From positions 1,426,001-1,490,000 of the forward strand of contig NZ_WTYJ01000001.1 of NCBI RefSeq assembly GCF_009827305.1: a stretch of DNA of 64,000 bases. The letters run 5' to 3'. The stretch is from Croceibacterium xixiisoli. Lineage in GTDB: Bacteria; Pseudomonadota; Alphaproteobacteria; Sphingomonadales; Sphingomonadaceae. The first letter of the stretch is position 1. Each line of letters begins with the position of its first letter. A program made the position numbers and the translations under genes. Below, in pieces: positions 1-9,655 of this stretch. A model generated the notes under the pieces. That model saw nothing but the letters and a program-made list of their open reading frames with translations. It searched no databases and was not told the DNA's origin.

Positions 1-996
1 TCCGGTCTCACCGCCATCATCGCGCTGCATTCCACCCATCTCGGCCCGGGCGCGGGCGGCACGCGCTTCTGGCATTATGCCGATCCGGCTGGCGCCATGC
101 GCGATGCCCTGCGGCTGAGTCGCGGGATGAGCTACAAGAACGCCATGGCCGGCCTGCCCATGGGCGGCGGCAAGGCGGTCGTGCTGCTCGATGCTCAGCG
201 AACGAAGACCCCGGACATGCTGGCCGCCTTTGGGGATGCGATCGCTGGGCTCGGCGGGCGCTATGTCACGGCGGAGGATGTCGGCGCCAGCGTTGCCGAC
301 ATGGTCGCCATCTCCCAACGCACGCCGCATGTCTGCGGCCTGCCGGTGGCGGGCGGGGCGGCCGGGGGCGATCCGGGACCGTTCACGGCCCATGGCATTT
401 TCCTGGGGATCAAGGCGGCGGTCGCCCATCGGCTGGGCACCGATGATCTGCAGGGTGTGCGCGTGGCGGTGCAGGGCTGCGGCAGTGTCGGCGGCGGCGT
501 GGCGCGGCTGCTGGCGGCCGCAGGCGCGGTGTTGACGCTGGCCGATATCGATCACGGCCGCGCGGCCTCGCTGGCGGCCGAAACCGGCGGCACGGCCGTG
601 CCGGTCGATTCGATTATGGCGACCGAATGCGATGTGTTCAGCCCCAATGCGTTGGGGGCGATCCTGGATGAAACGGGAATCGCGCGGCTGGCCTGCGGCA
701 TTGTCGCCGGCGGGGCCAACAACCAGCTGGCCCGCGCCGAACATGGCGCGCTGCTGGCCGACCGGAACATCCTCTACGCGCCGGATTATGTCATCAACGC
801 CGGTGGCATCATCAATGTCAGCCTGGAATATCTGTGCCGTCAGCGCGGCACGCAATGCACGGCGGATGAGGTGAATGCGCGCATCGGCCAGATCCCCGAA
901 CGGCTCCGTACCATTTGGCGCGAAAGCGAATCCGGCGGGTTGAGCGCCGATGTGGTGGCCGACCGGATGGCGCAGCAGCTGATCGGCCGGGGCTGA
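1..996 (+). CDS. Leucine dehydrogenase / Glu-Leu-Phe-Val dehydrogenase family, 5'-truncated
   Basis: NAD-dependent oxidative deamination of a branched-chain or related amino acid to the 2-oxo acid in the cytoplasm. The frame is open from base 1, so the start lies outside the window; 331 residues are visible, close to the full family length of about 350. The substrate-site loop GLPMGGGK lies at visible residues 51-58 and holds the catalytic lysine. The Rossmann glycine motif GCGSVGGG is at 159-166, and a late NAGG stretch is typical of the C-terminal part of the dinucleotide domain. It ends 116 bases before ccmC and is functionally unrelated to it. Leucine rather than glutamate dehydrogenase is inferred from the short length; phenylalanine or valine dehydrogenase is not excluded. 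Confidence 0.85.
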   Translation, partial: SGLTAIIALHSTHLGPGAGGTRFWHYADPAGAMRDALRLSRGMSYKNAMAGLPMGGGKAVVLLDAQRTKTPDMLAAFGDAIAGLGGRYVTAEDVGASVADMVAISQRTPHVCGLPVAGGAAGGDPGPFTAHGIFLGIKAAVAHRLGTDDLQGVRVAVQGCGSVGGGVARLLAAAGAVLTLADIDHGRAASLAAETGGTAVPVDSIMATECDVFSPNALGAILDETGIARLACGIVAGGANNQLARAEHGALLADRNILYAPDYVINAGGIINVSLEYLCRQRGTQCTADEVNARIGQIPERLRTIWRESESGGLSADVVADRMAQQLIGRG

Positions 997-1112
997 GACG
1001 GGTTCATTCCGGGCAGAGTCAACTTCACCGCTTTGCACAGCTGTATGAGTCCGCCCTTGCGGGGCGGTTCAGCACCTGTCAAAGCGGCGCCCGTAAAGCG
1101 AAAAAACGAACT

Positions 1113-1832
1113 ATGCACGGTTACGCCAATCCCGCCCGTTTCCTCAGAATTGCCCGCTGGCTGACGCCGGTGCTGCTGCTGAGCGGCCTGCTGATCACAG
1201 CGGGCACGATGGTCTATGGGCTGTTTCTGGCTCCGGCCGAACGGCTGCAGGGGGAAACCGTCCGCATCCTCTTCATCCATGTCCCCACTGTCTGGCTGGG
1301 CATGGCAGGGTGGAGCACGATCGCCATCTCAAGCCTGATGGAACTGGTGTGGCGCCATCCGCTGGCGGCGCTGGCCGCGCGCGGCGCCGCGGTGCCCGGC
1401 GCGCTGTTCACGGCCCTGGGGCTGGCGACCGGATCGATCTGGGGCCGGCCGGCCTGGGGCACATGGTGGGTGTGGGATGGTCGGCTGACGTCCTTCCTGG
1501 TGCTGCTGTTCCTCTATCTCGGCTATATCGCCCTGGCCGGCGCGGTCAGCCGCGAAGGCGGATCGAGCCGGATTCCGGCGATCTTCGGCCTGGTTGGTGC
1601 GATCAATATCCCGATCATTCATTATTCGGTGCTGTGGTGGAACAGCCTGCACCAGCCGCCCAGCATCGGCATGGGCAATTCGTCCATGTCGCCGGAATTT
1701 CTCTGGGGGCTGGGTGCTGGTGTGCTGGGTTTCAGCCTGCTGTTCGGCGCCGTGGTGCTGATGCGCATGCGCGCGCTGTTGGCAGAAATTCAGGCAGAGG
1801 CACGTCTGCGGCGCAAGGCTCTGGAGGCCTGA
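1113..1832 (+). CDS. ccmC: Heme exporter / heme-handling protein CcmC
   Basis: Integral membrane protein of cytochrome c maturation system I that presents heme to CcmE at the periplasmic face. The 239-residue length fits the family. The tryptophan-rich heme motif is visible as WGTWWVWD at residues 115-122, and histidine ligands are plausible in the flanking loops (IHVPTVW near residue 56 and IIHYSVLWWNSLHQP further on). About six hydrophobic segments are seen. The frame stays open upstream to 915, but the ATG at 1113 gives the usual N-terminus. First gene of a run of overlapping ccm genes; no ccmA or ccmB is seen upstream, where an amino-acid dehydrogenase sits instead, so the ABC subunits must be encoded elsewhere. 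Confidence 0.95.
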   Translation: MHGYANPARFLRIARWLTPVLLLSGLLITAGTMVYGLFLAPAERLQGETVRILFIHVPTVWLGMAGWSTIAISSLMELVWRHPLAALAARGAAVPGALFTALGLATGSIWGRPAWGTWWVWDGRLTSFLVLLFLYLGYIALAGAVSREGGSSRIPAIFGLVGAINIPIIHYSVLWWNSLHQPPSIGMGNSSMSPEFLWGLGAGVLGFSLLFGAVVLMRMRALLAEIQAEARLRRKALEA

Positions 1833-1835
1833 GAC

Positions 1836-1976
1836 ATGCGTGAAGCGCTCAATCAGTGGAATTTCGTGATCGCCGCCTATGCGGTAACGATCATCGGCAC
1901 GCTGGCGATGGTCGGCTGGAGCTGGCTTTCCATGCGCAGAGCCGAACGCCAGAGAGAAAAGGCGCGTGGCAGATGA
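1836..1976 (+). CDS. ccmD: Heme exporter protein CcmD (46 aa)
   Basis: Small single-span membrane protein that helps release holo-CcmE from the CcmABC complex. It starts 3 bases after the ccmC stop, and its TGA overlaps the ATG of ccmE (ATGA), so translation is probably coupled. The 46-residue product has one hydrophobic span at about residues 10-33 followed by a strongly basic tail rich in Arg and Lys, which is the CcmD pattern. Sequence conservation in this family is low; the call rests on size, topology and position between ccmC and ccmE. Confidence 0.88.
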   Translation: MREALNQWNFVIAAYAVTIIGTLAMVGWSWLSMRRAERQREKARGR

Positions 1977-2449
1977 GCGGTTCAGCTTTGACCGGAGGTC
2001 TCAAGCCCAAGCACCAGCGGTTGGTGCTAGCGGTGCTGGCGCTGGTGGCGATCATTGCCGCCGGCATTCTGGCGGCCTGGGCGCTGCGCAATCAGGCCAG
2101 CTATTTCTACGTCCCCAGCGAAATGCAGGCCAACCCGCCGGAATTCGGCCGCGCCGTGCGGCTGGGCGGCATGGTGGAGGCGGGTTCGCTGTCGACCGCT
2201 GCCGATGGCGTGACCTGGAACTTCGTCGTTGGTGATGGCGAAGCACGGGTGCCGGTGGTGTTCACCGGCATCGTACCCGATCTCTTCGTCGAAGGCTCCG
2301 GCGTCGTCGCCGAAGGATCTCTGCGGCAGGACGGCACTTTCGTGGCCGACAACCTGCTGGCCAAGCATGATGAGAATTACATGCCGCGCGAACTGGAAAA
2401 CATGACACCGGATCAGGTGCGCCAGACGGTGGCGGAAACCACCGAATGA
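1973..2449 (+). CDS. ccmE: Heme chaperone CcmE
   Basis: Membrane-anchored periplasmic chaperone that binds heme covalently and passes it to the CcmF lyase. 158 residues with one N-terminal membrane anchor at about 16-37 followed by an OB-fold-like beta domain. The heme-binding motif is complete: H132 (covalent heme attachment) and Y136 in LLAKHDENYMP. The start at the ATGA overlap with ccmD is preferred over the upstream in-frame codon at 1856, which would run through ccmD. Its own stop overlaps the ccmF start. Confidence 0.96.
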   Translation: MSGSALTGGLKPKHQRLVLAVLALVAIIAAGILAAWALRNQASYFYVPSEMQANPPEFGRAVRLGGMVEAGSLSTAADGVTWNFVVGDGEARVPVVFTGIVPDLFVEGSGVVAEGSLRQDGTFVADNLLAKHDENYMPRELENMTPDQVRQTVAETTE

Positions 2450-4425
2450 TCGCAGAACTGGGTCTTGCCGCGCTGTGGCTTGCCGCCGCGCTTGCCGGTT
2501 TGCAGTTGTTCGCGGCAGTCATCGGCCTGATCGGCAAGGGCGACGACGCCGAAGGTGCCGGCATCGCCGGGCTGGTGCGCCCGGCGGCGATCGTCCAGGC
2601 ATTGCTCTGCGCCTTGTCGTTCGGCGCCCTGCTGCTGCTGTTCGCGCGGACCGATCTGTCGGTGCTGCTGGTGGCGACCAATTCCCATTCGATGAAGCCG
2701 ATGATCTTCAAGCTGGCGGCCACCTGGGGCAACCACGAAGGGTCGATGCTGCTGTGGGTCTCGGTCATGGCGCTTTCGGGCGGGTTGATTGCGCTGGTCG
2801 AACGGCGTCTGCCGGTCCGCACGATGATCGCCACCCTGGGCGCGCAGGCCTTCGTTGGCCTGGGGTTCTATGCCTTCCTGCTGTTTTCCTCCAATCCGTT
2901 TGCGCGACTGGCAGAGCCCGTGGCCGAAGGGCAGGGGCTCAACCCGCTGCTGCAGGATATCGGCCTCGCCTTCCATCCGCCGACGCTCTATTTCGGCTAT
3001 GTCGGGCTCTCGGTCGCTTTCAGCTTTGCCGTCGGCGCGCTGCTGACGCGGCAGGTCACGCCGGAATTTGCCCGGGTTATGCGCCCCTGGGTGCTCGGCG
3101 CCTGGAGCTTCCTGACGATCGGCATCACCGCCGGCAGCTATTGGGCCTATTATGAATTAGGCTGGGGCGGCTGGTGGTTCTGGGATCCGGTCGAAAACGC
3201 CTCCCTGATGCCCTGGCTCGCCGCAACCGCATTGCTCCATTCGGCCAGCGTGCTGGCCGCGCGCGACGCACTGCGCGCCTGGACGATCATGCTGGGCGTG
3301 GTCGCCTTTTCCATGAGCATGATCGGCACCTTCCTGGTCCGTTCGGGCATTCTGACCAGCGTGCATGCCTTTGCCGTTGATCCCGAGCGTGGCAGCTTCA
3401 TCCTGGCGCTGCTGACGATCTATATCGGCGGGGCGCTGGTGCTGTTCGCTTTGCGCGCCAACACCGTGGCAGAGGGGGAACGCTTTTCGATCCTCAGCCG
3501 CGAAGGAGCGCTGGTGGTCAACAATGTCGCGCTCTCGGCCATTCTGGGGATTGTGCTGCTTGGCACGCTCTATCCGCTGCTGACCGAAGCCTTCGACGTG
3601 CGGGTGTCGGTCGGGCCGCCCTATTTCAACCCGGTCGGCGCAATCTTCTTCCTGCCGATGATGCTGGTGCTGGCGGTGGGCCCGATGCTGCGCTGGCGCA
3701 ATGACCGGCTCGAACGCATCCGCTGGTCCGCAATCGGGTTGCTGGCCTTGCCGGTGGCGCTGGCGATCGGCCTGGGGATTTCTCTCAAGATCGATCTGCT
3801 GCCGCTGCTGGGCATGGCCCTGTCGGCGTCGGTGGCGATCGGGAGCCTGATGCCGTTGCGCGGCCGCGCCTTGCGCCGGGTGCCGTTGGCGACCTGGGGC
3901 ATGGTTATTGCCCATTTCGGGGTTGCCGTGGCGCTGTTCGGCATGTCGGCCGATACCGCTTTCCAGAAGGAACGGCTGGTCGCCGCGCGCGTGGGTGAAA
4001 CCGTGCAGGATGGGCCGTGGTCGATCACCCTCAAATCGGTGGAACCGGTGGCGGGGCCGAACTGGACGGCGATCCGCGCCACTCTGCTGGCCAGCTATGA
4101 TGGCGGTCCGGTACAGGAAAGCCATCCGCAGGCGCGCAGTTTCTGGGCGCCGCCGCAGGATACCAGCGAATCAGCCCTGCTGACCCGTTGGAACGGGCAG
4201 CTTTATACCGTGCTGGGTGGGGAGGCTGAGGGCGATCGCTGGCAGTTGCGGCTGTGGTGGAAACCCTTCGTCACCTGGGTCTGGTATGGCGGCGTGCTGA
4301 TCGCACTCGGCGGCGCGCTGGCCCTGATCGGCCGCGTGTCGGGCGACCTCAAGCGTCGCCGGGCGCAGGCCCGCAACATTGAACGCCGCAGCGCCGGTGA
4401 TCCGCTGATGGAGAACCCGGCATGA
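2446..4425 (+). CDS. ccmF: Cytochrome c heme lyase subunit CcmF
   Basis: Large polytopic membrane protein that with CcmH/CcmI ligates heme to the CXXCH cysteines of apocytochrome c in the periplasm. 659 residues, normal for the family. The WWD heme motif is visible as WGGWWFWDPVEN at residues 240-251, and many hydrophobic segments alternate with short loops. It starts in an ATGA overlap with ccmE and its stop overlaps the ccmG start in the same way. Confidence 0.97.
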   Translation: MIAELGLAALWLAAALAGLQLFAAVIGLIGKGDDAEGAGIAGLVRPAAIVQALLCALSFGALLLLFARTDLSVLLVATNSHSMKPMIFKLAATWGNHEGSMLLWVSVMALSGGLIALVERRLPVRTMIATLGAQAFVGLGFYAFLLFSSNPFARLAEPVAEGQGLNPLLQDIGLAFHPPTLYFGYVGLSVAFSFAVGALLTRQVTPEFARVMRPWVLGAWSFLTIGITAGSYWAYYELGWGGWWFWDPVENASLMPWLAATALLHSASVLAARDALRAWTIMLGVVAFSMSMIGTFLVRSGILTSVHAFAVDPERGSFILALLTIYIGGALVLFALRANTVAEGERFSILSREGALVVNNVALSAILGIVLLGTLYPLLTEAFDVRVSVGPPYFNPVGAIFFLPMMLVLAVGPMLRWRNDRLERIRWSAIGLLALPVALAIGLGISLKIDLLPLLGMALSASVAIGSLMPLRGRALRRVPLATWGMVIAHFGVAVALFGMSADTAFQKERLVAARVGETVQDGPWSITLKSVEPVAGPNWTAIRATLLASYDGGPVQESHPQARSFWAPPQDTSESALLTRWNGQLYTVLGGEAEGDRWQLRLWWKPFVTWVWYGGVLIALGGALALIGRVSGDLKRRRAQARNIERRSAGDPLMENPA

Positions 4426-4958
4426 AACGTCTGCGGCTGGTGTTGTGGGGCGTGGTGGCGGTCGTCGCCTGCCTATTTGGCCTGTTCGCTTTCCAGCTGA
4501 GCCGACCGAAGGACGATGTCGTCGTCAGCGCCATGATCGGCAAGCCGATGCCGCAATTCGATCTCAAGCCTTCGGTCGCTGATCGCCCGGGTCTTTCCAC
4601 CCGCGATCTGATGGATGGCAAGCCCAAGCTCGTGAATGTCTTCGCCAGCTGGTGCGTGCCCTGCGCGGCCGAAGCGGAACAGCTGGCCGCGCTGGAACAG
4701 AATGGCGCCGTCATCGTCGGGATCGCCATTCGCGATCGGCCGCAGGATGTGGCCGCATTCCTGCAGGCCTATGGCAATCCCTTCACCCGGATCGGGGCCG
4801 ACGACATCAGCGAAGTGCAGCTCTCGATCGGGTCGTCTGGCGTACCGGAAACCTTCGTCGTCGATGGCAAAGGCATCATCCGCTATCAGCATATCGGCGA
4901 CATCCGGGCCGAGAATATCCCGCAGCTGCTGCAGGAACTGCGGAAGGCGGAATCGTGA
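4422..4958 (+). CDS. ccmG: Thiol:disulfide oxidoreductase CcmG/DsbE
   Basis: Membrane-anchored periplasmic thioredoxin-like protein that reduces the apocytochrome c heme-site cysteines before heme ligation. 178 residues: an N-terminal anchor at about 5-25, then a thioredoxin fold with WCVPC (C78 and C81) and the expected cis-proline segment GVPETF. The coding end overlaps the ATG of ccmH by one base (TGATG). Confidence 0.95.
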   Translation: MKRLRLVLWGVVAVVACLFGLFAFQLSRPKDDVVVSAMIGKPMPQFDLKPSVADRPGLSTRDLMDGKPKLVNVFASWCVPCAAEAEQLAALEQNGAVIVGIAIRDRPQDVAAFLQAYGNPFTRIGADDISEVQLSIGSSGVPETFVVDGKGIIRYQHIGDIRAENIPQLLQELRKAES

Positions 4959-5362
4959 TGCGCACCTTTCTGGCCCTGCTGCTGACGCTGCTTGCCGTGC
5001 CCGTGGTGGCGCAGGACATGCTGCCGCCGGCGCCCTATGCCTATCAGCAGCTGGATGATCCGGCGCTCGAAACGCAGGCGCAGAACCTGATGCTGACGCT
5101 GCGCTGTCTCAAGTGCCAGAGCCAGTCCATCGCCGATAGCGATGCCCCCATGGCCGGCGACATGCGCCATCAGGTCCGCACGCGGATCGCTGCCGGCGAA
5201 AATCCAGAGGCCATCCGCGCATGGATGGTCGAACGTTATGGCGCCTATGTCAGCTACAAGCCTGAAGTCAGCGCCAGCACCTGGCCGCTGTTCGTGATTC
5301 CCCTGGTGCTGATCGCGCTGGTGTTGTTCGTGCTGAGCCAGCGGCTGCGGAGGCGTGCATGA
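4958..5362 (+). CDS. ccmH: Cytochrome c maturation protein CcmH (short form)
   Basis: Periplasm-facing thiol protein that takes part in reducing apocytochrome c and works with CcmF. 134 residues: a signal/anchor at about 1-18 ending near VVAQ, the redox motif LRCLKC (C50 and C53), a helical domain, and a C-terminal membrane span at about 110-127 followed by a basic tail. The ATG at 4958 is chosen because it overlaps the ccmG stop and gives a proper signal sequence; the frame is open much further upstream through ccmG. The TPR part found fused in enteric CcmH is a separate next gene here. Confidence 0.94.
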   Translation: MRTFLALLLTLLAVPVVAQDMLPPAPYAYQQLDDPALETQAQNLMLTLRCLKCQSQSIADSDAPMAGDMRHQVRTRIAAGENPEAIRAWMVERYGAYVSYKPEVSASTWPLFVIPLVLIALVLFVLSQRLRRRA

Positions 5363-6036
5363 TCTGGCTGCTGGTTATCGCTCTGGCGCTGGCGGCTTTT
5401 GCCGTTGCCTTCGTGCTGATGCGCGGCGCGCGCAGCCGCTGGCCGGTGTTCGGCGCGGCCCTGTCGATCGGGCTCGCCGGCTATGCGCTGCATGCCAGTC
5501 CGGATCTGTCCGGTGCGCCGGCCACGGGCCGCAAGCCAGAACCCGAATTCGCCTTTGCCTTGGTGGATGCCCGGCGGGAAATGATGGCCGATGGCATGCG
5601 CTCGCACAACAAATGGGTGTTGACCGCCGATGCCTTTGCCCGGCGTGGCCAGTTTGAAACGGCTGCCGGCATGCTGGGCAATGCGCTGGAAGAAAAACCC
5701 GATGATGCAGAGGCGATGCTGGCGCTGGCCAATGTGCTGGTCGAACATGCCGATGGCGCGCTGACCAAACCGGCTTTGCTCGCTTACCGGCGCGCTGCAC
5801 GGCTCGATCCCAAGGGGCTGGCACCGGGATATTTCCTGGGGCTGGCCTTGATTCGGCAGGGGCAATTGGTCGAGGCACGGCAGATGTGGATCGATACGCT
5901 GGCCACGGCGCCGGCCGACGCTGCCGGGCGGGAAGCCATGGCCGAACGGCTCGGCCGGCTCGACGCCTTGCTGTTGCAGCAGATTCAGATGTCGCAACCG
6001 GCTGAAACCCCGGCGCAAGCTCAGCCGACGCCGTGA
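5359..6036 (+). CDS. ccmI: CcmI-like TPR subunit of the heme lyase
   Basis: Apocytochrome chaperone that binds the C-terminus of apocytochrome c and feeds it to CcmFH. 225 residues: an N-terminal hydrophobic segment at about 1-20, a second at about 31-46, then helical tetratricopeptide-like repeats (AFARRGQFETAAGMLGNAL, later YFLGLALIRQGQLVEARQMW). It starts in an ATGA overlap with ccmH and closes the cluster. Shorter than full-length CcmI, as often seen in alphaproteobacteria. A Pro/Ala/Gln-rich tail ends the protein. Confidence 0.85.
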   Translation: MIWLLVIALALAAFAVAFVLMRGARSRWPVFGAALSIGLAGYALHASPDLSGAPATGRKPEPEFAFALVDARREMMADGMRSHNKWVLTADAFARRGQFETAAGMLGNALEEKPDDAEAMLALANVLVEHADGALTKPALLAYRRAARLDPKGLAPGYFLGLALIRQGQLVEARQMWIDTLATAPADAAGREAMAERLGRLDALLLQQIQMSQPAETPAQAQPTP

Positions 6037-6122
6037 TGCGGCGCATCAGATTGCAGTCCCTGTCGGGCGCTGCTAGTTGGCGCGCTCCGCGGCCTTGAGT
6101 CGCACTTGGGGCTGAACTCGCA

Positions 6123-8018
6123 ATGAGCGCAGTTAATGGTAACCAGACGCCCTCTGCCAAGGTTAAACTGGCAGTAGGCGCGATTGGTATTGTGTTCGGC
6201 GATATCGGCACCAGCCCGCTCTACGCCTTTCGTGAAACATTCTACGGTCCGCACCAGCTGACCATTGATGACGCCCATATTCTGGGCGTCGTCAGCCTGA
6301 TCTTCTGGTCGATGACGCTGGTCGTCTCGATCCAGTATGTCTCGCTGATCCTGCGCGCCGACAACAAGGGCGAGGGCGGAACGCTTGCGCTCGTGGCCAT
6401 GATCGGCCGCCATATCGACAAATCGAACTATGGCTGGATCACGGTGCTGCTGGGCGTCTTCGCCACCGCCCTGTTCTATGGCGACAGCATGATCACGCCG
6501 GCCGTGTCCGTGCTGTCGGCGGTCGAAGGGCTGGTGGTGGTGGAACGCCGGCTGGCGCCGCTGGTCATCCCGATCGCGCTGGTGCTGCTGATCGGCCTGT
6601 TCATGATCCAGAAACGCGGCACCAATCGCATCGGCAAGCTGTTCGCGCCGGTCATGCTGACCTATTTCACCACGCTGGCGGTGCTCGGGATCATCCATAT
6701 CATCCAGACACCGGGCATCCTGGCGGCACTCAACCCCTGGTACGCGATCAACTTCTTCGTGCTGGACAAGTGGCTGGCCTTCCTCGCGCTGGGTTCGGTC
6801 GTGCTGGCGGTGACCGGCTCGGAAGCGCTCTATGCCGACATGGGCCATTTCGGACGCGGGCCGATGCGCCTCTCCTGGTTCGCGTTTGTCATGCCCTGTC
6901 TGCTGCTCAACTATTTCGGCCAGGGCGCGATGATCATCGGGCTCGGCGATGCCGCCGCAGCAGAGGCGATCAAGAACCCGTTCTTCTTCCTGGCCCCGGA
7001 AGCGTTCCGTCTACCCTTGGTGCTGCTGGCCACGGCGGCCACGGTCATCGCCAGCCAGGCGGTGATTTCAGGCGCCTTTTCGATCACCCATCAGGCGATC
7101 CAACTGGGCTTCATTCCCCGCCTGTCGATCCTCCACACCAATCAGCAGCATCATGGCCAGATCTATATCCCGCTGGTCAATTGGGCGCTGCTGGTGGCGG
7201 TGATCCTGCTGGTGCTGTTCTTCAAGAATTCGTCCAACCTCGCCTCTGCTTATGGTATCGCGGTGACCGGGGCGATGCTGATCGACACCTGCCTGATGGC
7301 GGTGCTGTTCATGGCCGTGTGGAAGTGGAAATGGTGGCTCGCAGTGCCCGCCATCTCGGTGTTCTTCATCGTCGATGGCGCTTATTTCGCCGCCAATGCC
7401 GCCAAGATACCCGATGGTGGCTGGTTCCCGCTGCTGATCGGCGCGATTGCCTTCACCCTGCTGACCACCTGGGCACGCGGACGCCGCCTGATGCGCATGC
7501 GCATGCGGGAGGCGGAACTGCCGCTGGATATCTTCGCCAAATCGGCCCGCAACAGCACGGCGCGGGTGCCGGGCACGGCGATCTTCATGAACTCGGGTTC
7601 CTCGGGTACGCCCTCGGCGCTGCTGCACAACATCAAGCACAACAAGGTGCTGCATGATCGGGTGGTGGTGCTGACGGTCAAGATCGCCGACGTGCCCTAT
7701 GTGGAGGAAGAAAACCGCGTCGTCGTCACATCGCTGGACGATGGTTTCTATCGCGTGGTGCTGAACTATGGCTTCATGCAGGAAACCGACGTGCCCGCCG
7801 CGCTCAAGACCATCGAGATGTGCGGCGGCCCGTTCGAAATGATGAAGACCAGCTTCTTCCTGTCACGCCAGACGCTGCTGACGGCGGAAAAGCCGGGCAT
7901 GGCGATCTGGCGGGAAAAGCTGTTCGCCTGGATGATGCGCAATGCCGCAACGCCGATGGATTTCTTCCGCCTGCCGACCAATCGCGTGGTGGAACTGGGC
8001 AGCCAAGTGGAAATCTGA
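6123..8018 (+). CDS. kup: Low-affinity potassium uptake protein Kup
   Basis: Proton-coupled potassium importer of the KUP/HAK/KT family in the inner membrane. 631 residues with about twelve hydrophobic segments in the first two thirds and a hydrophilic C-terminal cytoplasmic domain. The family signature [11 protein letters not shown] lies at residues 26-36. Likely monocistronic: it is 86 bases from ccmI, and a strong terminator follows at 8044. I see no clear Shine-Dalgarno sequence before the ATG. Confidence 0.95.
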   Translation: MSAVNGNQTPSAKVKLAVGAIGIVFGDIGTSPLYAFRETFYGPHQLTIDDAHILGVVSLIFWSMTLVVSIQYVSLILRADNKGEGGTLALVAMIGRHIDKSNYGWITVLLGVFATALFYGDSMITPAVSVLSAVEGLVVVERRLAPLVIPIALVLLIGLFMIQKRGTNRIGKLFAPVMLTYFTTLAVLGIIHIIQTPGILAALNPWYAINFFVLDKWLAFLALGSVVLAVTGSEALYADMGHFGRGPMRLSWFAFVMPCLLLNYFGQGAMIIGLGDAAAAEAIKNPFFFLAPEAFRLPLVLLATAATVIASQAVISGAFSITHQAIQLGFIPRLSILHTNQQHHGQIYIPLVNWALLVAVILLVLFFKNSSNLASAYGIAVTGAMLIDTCLMAVLFMAVWKWKWWLAVPAISVFFIVDGAYFAANAAKIPDGGWFPLLIGAIAFTLLTTWARGRRLMRMRMREAELPLDIFAKSARNSTARVPGTAIFMNSGSSGTPSALLHNIKHNKVLHDRVVVLTVKIADVPYVEEENRVVVTSLDDGFYRVVLNYGFMQETDVPAALKTIEMCGGPFEMMKTSFFLSRQTLLTAEKPGMAIWREKLFAWMMRNAATPMDFFRLPTNRVVELGSQVEI

Positions 8019-8043
8019 TCCAGCCGTACACGGGCAACAAAAA

Positions 8044-8076
8044 GGGGGCGGAGCCAATGGCGCCGCCCCCTTTTTT
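8044..8076 (+). terminator. Intrinsic terminator after kup, probably bidirectional
   Basis: An 8-bp GC stem GGGGGCGG/CCGCCCCC (8044-8051 with 8063-8070) is followed by six T residues. A run of A before the stem makes it usable also for the convergent minus-strand yciB gene, which ends at 8088. Confidence 0.9.
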
Positions 8077-8087
8077 GTGGTCCTGCC

Positions 8088-8732
8088 TCATTCGGTCGGC
8101 GGGTTCTCGATCACTTCCTTCTTGTCGCCGACATCCAGCCCGTGGCGCATCAGCATCGGCAATTGGGTGAAGGTGAACAGGAAGCTCAGCGGCAGGAACA
8201 GCCACAGCTTGGCGGCCAGCCAGTCTTCGAAGCTGAGCGCGTACATCAGCCCGGTGTTGAGCACGGCCAGGAACAGGAAGAACAGGCCCCAGTTGCGCGA
8301 CAGCTTGAGCCAGCCTTCATCGCTCAGCCCCTCGAACGCGGCCTCCAGCAGGACCTTGAGCAGCGCCTTGCCCCGGGCAAAGCCGGCCAGCAGGGCCACG
8401 CCGAAACCGACATAGATCAGCGTCGGCTTCCACTGGATGAAGCGTTCATCCTGGAAATAGATGGTCAGCGCGCCGAAGCCGACGATCAGCACGGTCGACA
8501 GCCACAGCATCGGCGAAATCTTGCCCAGCCGCAGCTTGGATACGGCCAGCGCGATCAGCGATGCGACGATGAAGGCCCCGGTGCTGCGCACGACGGCGAA
8601 GATTTCGCCGGCCGCATCATCGCCGTCGGGCTTGTAATATCGATAGACGAGGAAGAACACGAGCAGCGGCCCGTAATCGACCGCCAGATTGACCCAGCCG
8701 GATTTCGGCTTCTTCTGTTCGGTTTCGCTCAT
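8088..8732 (-). CDS. yciB: Inner membrane-spanning protein YciB / septation protein A
   Basis: IspZ/YciB family membrane protein linked to cell envelope integrity and septation. 214 residues with about five or six hydrophobic spans; DYGPLLVFFLVY near residues 20-31 and the late TQLPMLMRHGLD segment are characteristic. The ATG at 8732 overlaps the ftsY stop by one base (TGATG), implying coupled translation; an in-frame GTG one codon earlier is possible. Last gene of the minus-strand run dapF-mtaB-ftsY-yciB. Confidence 0.9.
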   Translation of the reverse strand: MSETEQKKPKSGWVNLAVDYGPLLVFFLVYRYYKPDGDDAAGEIFAVVRSTGAFIVASLIALAVSKLRLGKISPMLWLSTVLIVGFGALTIYFQDERFIQWKPTLIYVGFGVALLAGFARGKALLKVLLEAAFEGLSDEGWLKLSRNWGLFFLFLAVLNTGLMYALSFEDWLAAKLWLFLPLSFLFTFTQLPMLMRHGLDVGDKKEVIENPPTE

Positions 8733-9655
8733 CACGCCACTCCGGCAATGACCCGCGCGACCAGATCGGGGTCGAACGGGCGCAGATCGTCGATTTTCTC
8801 ACCCACGCCGATGGCATGGATCGGCAGGCCATATTGTTCCGCCGCCGCCACCAGCACCCCGCCGCGCGCCGTGCCGTCCAGCTTGGTCATGATCAGGCCG
8901 GTAACGCCAGCCACTTCCTTGAACACTTCGATCTGGGACAGGGCATTCTGGCCATTGGTGGCATCCAGCACCAGCACCACATCATGCGGCGCTTCCGGAT
9001 TCAATCGGCCCAGCACGCGGCGGATCTTCGCCAGCTCGTCCATCAGTTCGCGCTTGTTCTGCAACCGGCCGGCGGTGTCGACCACCAGCGCATCGATCCC
9101 GGTCTCCGTGGCGGTCTTCACCGCGTCGAACACGATGCTGGCAGGATCTCCCCCTTCCGGCCCGCGCGTGATCGGCACGCCCAGCCGCTCGGCCCAGACG
9201 GCCAGCTGGCCAATGGCGGCGGCGCGGAACGTATCGCCCGCGGCCAGCATCACCCCGTAATCATCTTCCTGAAACAGATGCGCCAGCTTGGCGATGGTGG
9301 TCGTCTTGCCGCTGCCGTTGACGCCGATCACCAGGATCACCTGCGGGCGCGGGAAGGCGGTCACTTCCAGGGGCTTTGCCACCGGGCGCAGGATCGCGGC
9401 GATTTCCTCTGCCACCGCTTCCTTCAGCTCCCGCTCGGTCAGGGTCAGGCCGAACCGCTTTTCGGCCAGCTTGGCGCGGATGCGGCTGGCCGCTGCCGGG
9501 CCCAGATCGGACAGGATCAGCGCATCTTCCACCCCGTCAAGCGTCGCATCATCCAGCTTCGCCGTGCCGACGACGCCGGTCAGATTGTCTGACAGGCGCT
9601 CGGAAGTTTTGCGGAAGCCGCCGAACAGCCGTTCGGTCCAGCTCGCATCGGTCAT
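8732..9655 (-). CDS. ftsY: Signal recognition particle receptor FtsY
   Basis: GTPase receptor that docks ribosome-SRP complexes at the membrane. 307 residues, a short form without the long acidic A domain: an N-terminal amphipathic start and helical N domain, then the G domain with P-loop GVNGSGKTTT at residues 111-120, the DTAGR box (VVDTAGRL) and the TKLDGTARGG motif near the C-terminus. Its start overlaps the mtaB stop (ATGA) and its stop overlaps the yciB start. Confidence 0.97.
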   Translation of the reverse strand: MTDASWTERLFGGFRKTSERLSDNLTGVVGTAKLDDATLDGVEDALILSDLGPAAASRIRAKLAEKRFGLTLTERELKEAVAEEIAAILRPVAKPLEVTAFPRPQVILVIGVNGSGKTTTIAKLAHLFQEDDYGVMLAAGDTFRAAAIGQLAVWAERLGVPITRGPEGGDPASIVFDAVKTATETGIDALVVDTAGRLQNKRELMDELAKIRRVLGRLNPEAPHDVVLVLDATNGQNALSQIEVFKEVAGVTGLIMTKLDGTARGGVLVAAAEQYGLPIHAIGVGEKIDDLRPFDPDLVARVIAGVA